From positions 1 through 35,481 of the forward strand of contig JAFAEL010000119.1 in assembly GCA_023423995.1 (NCBI GenBank): a DNA stretch of 35,481 nucleotides. Direction: 5' to 3'. The position numbers were made by a program, and so were the translations under genes. Shown here piece by piece: positions 33,825-35,481 of this stretch. The notes below the pieces were generated by a model. That model saw nothing but the letters and a program-made list of their open reading frames with translations. It had not been told where the DNA came from and searched no databases. Source of the stretch: Pseudomonadota bacterium. Its GTDB lineage: Bacteria > Pseudomonadota > Alphaproteobacteria > Rhizobiales > Beijerinckiaceae. How positions within the stretch are numbered: position 1 is the stretch's first letter; the number at the start of each line of letters is the position of its first letter.

Positions 33825-34787
33825 ATGGCCAATGTCGCTGTGAAAATGCCGGTCAGTCCGGCGGGCGCCGGATCGCCCGTCTCGGCCTGGAAGCGCCTGT
33901 CGGTGAGCAAGGGCTGGCTGGCCATCTGGTTCATGCTGCCGACGGCGCTGATCCTCGGGCTGTTCCTTGCCTTTCCGCTTGTGAAAGGCATCTGGCTATC
34001 CTTCACAGACACTCGGATCGGGCGCCCCGGCCAATTCGTTGGGCTCGAGAACTACGAGTGGCTATGGGACGACCACGTCTTCTGGCTCTCGGTCTTCAAC
34101 ACGCTGCTCTACACGGCCGTGGCGTCGGTCGTTAAATTCGCGATCGGGCTCTACCTCGCCCTGCTGCTCAACAAGCACATCCCGTTCAAGACCGTGATCC
34201 GGTCGATTGTGCTGATCCCGTTCGTCGTGCCGACCGTGCTCTCGGCAATCGCATTCTGGTGGATCTTCGACAGCCAGTTCTCGATCATCTCCTGGTCGCT
34301 GCGGCAGATGGGTCTGATCGAGCAGAACATCAATTTTCTTGGCGACCCGAACTGGGCGCGGGCCTGCGTGATCTTCGCCAACATCTGGCGCGGTATTCCC
34401 TTCATCGCCATCACGCTGCTCGCCGGGCTGCAGACCGTCTCGCCCTCCCTCTACGAGGCGGCGACGATCGACGGCGCGACGCCCTGGCAGATCTTCACGC
34501 GGATTACGCTGCCGCTGCTGACTCCGATCATCGCGGTCGTGATGACCTTCTCGGTCCTCTTCACCTTCACGGATTTCCAGCTGATCTGGGCTATGACCCG
34601 CGGCGGGCCCGTGAACGCCACCCACCTGATGGCCACGCTGTCCTATCAGCGCGGCATTCTATCCAACCAACTGGGCGAGGGCGCCGCCATCGCCACCGCC
34701 ATGGTGCCGTTCCTGCTCGCCGCGATCATGATCTCGTGGTTCGGCCTGCAGCGCCGCGCCTGGCAGCACGGGGGCTCCGATTCATGA
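33825..34787 (+). CDS. Carbohydrate ABC transporter permease (UgpA/MalF-type)
   Basis: A 320-residue membrane protein with six main membrane segments. The start is ATG 33825, chosen because the frame upstream is antiframe and intercistronic hairpin; GCAGGGA precedes it. The EAA loop is EAATIDGATPWQIFTRITLPLLTPI (the conserved G is in DGA). The N-terminus has the usual WFMLPTALILGLFLAFPLVKGIWLSF segment. Its stop overlaps the next permease start (ATGA). Confidence 0.93.
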   Translation: MANVAVKMPVSPAGAGSPVSAWKRLSVSKGWLAIWFMLPTALILGLFLAFPLVKGIWLSFTDTRIGRPGQFVGLENYEWLWDDHVFWLSVFNTLLYTAVASVVKFAIGLYLALLLNKHIPFKTVIRSIVLIPFVVPTVLSAIAFWWIFDSQFSIISWSLRQMGLIEQNINFLGDPNWARACVIFANIWRGIPFIAITLLAGLQTVSPSLYEAATIDGATPWQIFTRITLPLLTPIIAVVMTFSVLFTFTDFQLIWAMTRGGPVNATHLMATLSYQRGILSNQLGEGAAIATAMVPFLLAAIMISWFGLQRRAWQHGGSDS

Positions 34788-35481
34788 GCGTCATCGCAGC
34801 CGCCACTAGGGGTGGCCTCGTCAGCTCCGACAACTCGGAAGGGATGGCCTATCTCGAGCGGCTGCCGCGCCGCATCGTGACGACCTACATCCCGCTCGCG
34901 ATCATTCTCGTCGTCCTGCTTTTCCCGTTCTACTGGATGGTGCTCACGGCCATCAAACCGGACGAGCAACTGATCGACATGCAGACCTACAACCCGTTCT
35001 GGGTTGTGTCGCCGACGCTGAAGCACATCAACAAGCTGCTGTTCGAGACGCAGTACCCGCGCTGGCTCTGGAACACGATGTATGTCTCGATCGCGGCGAC
35101 GGGCCTGTCGCTGGTCGCGAGCGTGCTTGCCGCCTATGCCATCGTGCGCATCCGCTACAAGGGCGCGGCATGGGTCGGCGGCGCGATCTTCCTCGGCTAT
35201 CTCGTGCCGCCCTCGATCCTGTTCATCCCGCTTGCAACCATCATCCAGCAATACGGCCTGTTCGACACGCCGCTCGCGCTCATCCTGGCATACCCGACGA
35301 TCCTCATCCCGTTCTCGACCTGGCTCCTGATGGGCTACTTCAAGACCATTCCCTACGAGCTCGAGGAATGTGCCCTTATCGATGGCGCCAGCCGGCTTCA
35401 GATCCTGATCAAGATCATCCTTCCGCTGGCGGTTCCCGGCCTTATCTCGGCCGGGATCTTCTCCATGACGCTGTGCTGGAA
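34784..35481 (+). CDS. Carbohydrate ABC transporter permease (UgpE/MalG-type), partial
   Basis: This gene begins at ATG 34784 (overlapping the previous stop) and is cut by the right edge after about 232 codons. The N-terminal segment is IPLAIILVVLLFPFYWMVLTAIKP, and the EAA loop reads EECALIDGASRLQILIKIILPLAVPG. It completes the importer with the preceding permease. Family members are usually 270-300 residues, so only the last membrane segments are missing. Confidence 0.92.
   Translation, partial: MSVIAAATRGGLVSSDNSEGMAYLERLPRRIVTTYIPLAIILVVLLFPFYWMVLTAIKPDEQLIDMQTYNPFWVVSPTLKHINKLLFETQYPRWLWNTMYVSIAATGLSLVASVLAAYAIVRIRYKGAAWVGGAIFLGYLVPPSILFIPLATIIQQYGLFDTPLALILAYPTILIPFSTWLLMGYFKTIPYELEECALIDGASRLQILIKIILPLAVPGLISAGIFSMTLCW

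Overview
The window is high-GC DNA (roughly two thirds G+C by eye), densely packed with long genes and many 4-base ATGA/GTGA overlaps. It looks like an alphaproteobacterial chromosome, probably Hyphomicrobiales (Methylobacteriaceae/Beijerinckiaceae-like). The grounds are divergent hrcA/rph, a six-gene Pha/Mnh antiporter operon with fused A-B subunits, a DenD-type erythronate dehydrogenase, a small GCG/CRP-type repeat protein, and many Liv and Bug-type solute-binding transport genes. The taxonomic placement is inference from family content only. No rRNA, tRNA, CRISPR array, transposase or integrase was seen.

Region 1 (1-8028, minus strand) is one long operon. In order of transcription it holds a Liv-type binding protein, permeases LivH and LivM, ATPases LivG and LivF, an IclR regulator, a thiolase-like protein lacking the usual nucleophilic cysteine, a DUF35 zinc-ribbon/OB partner, and an NDP-forming acyl-CoA synthetase that runs off the left edge. 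Region 2 (8227-13085, plus strand) diverges from it: an orphan Bug/TctC binding protein, an AtuA-family protein with a separate small AtuA-like subunit, an SMP-30/gluconolactonase-type protein, and a PRISE-type (progesterone 5-beta-reductase/iridoid-synthase-like) SDR. The 198-bp divergent promoter region carries two perfect dyads, one of them an IclR-like 8-3-8 palindrome. Together regions 1 and 2 look like an uncharacterised catabolic module for a carboxylic acid or enone/lactone-type compound. This is the best candidate for a new system in the window.

Region 3 (13111-19207, minus) is the monovalent cation/proton antiporter operon mnhA(B)CDEFG. Region 4 (19521-about 24420, plus) is a surface-glycan island: a methyltransferase, a GT2, a large GT4-like protein with an unrecognised C-terminal half, a hexapeptide-repeat acetyltransferase, and a 3'-truncated DUF6492-like gene. 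That last gene loses family resemblance within about 30 bp of the end of hrcA, so the island edge appears to be a recombination junction.

Region 5 (24441-27631) holds hrcA (minus), rph (plus) and a tandem double-GNAT protein. Region 6 (27654-35481) looks like sugar-acid metabolism and uptake: a BDH2/2-keto-3-deoxy-L-fuconate dehydrogenase-like SDR, denD, a small repeat protein, a 2-hydroxyacid dehydrogenase, a zinc-ribbon protein, and a carbohydrate-type ABC transporter (ATPase, Tat-exported binding protein, two permeases, the last cut by the right edge). In both ABC operons the binding-protein gene is separated from the first permease gene by strong hairpins. This is the classic arrangement for keeping binding-protein mRNA in excess.
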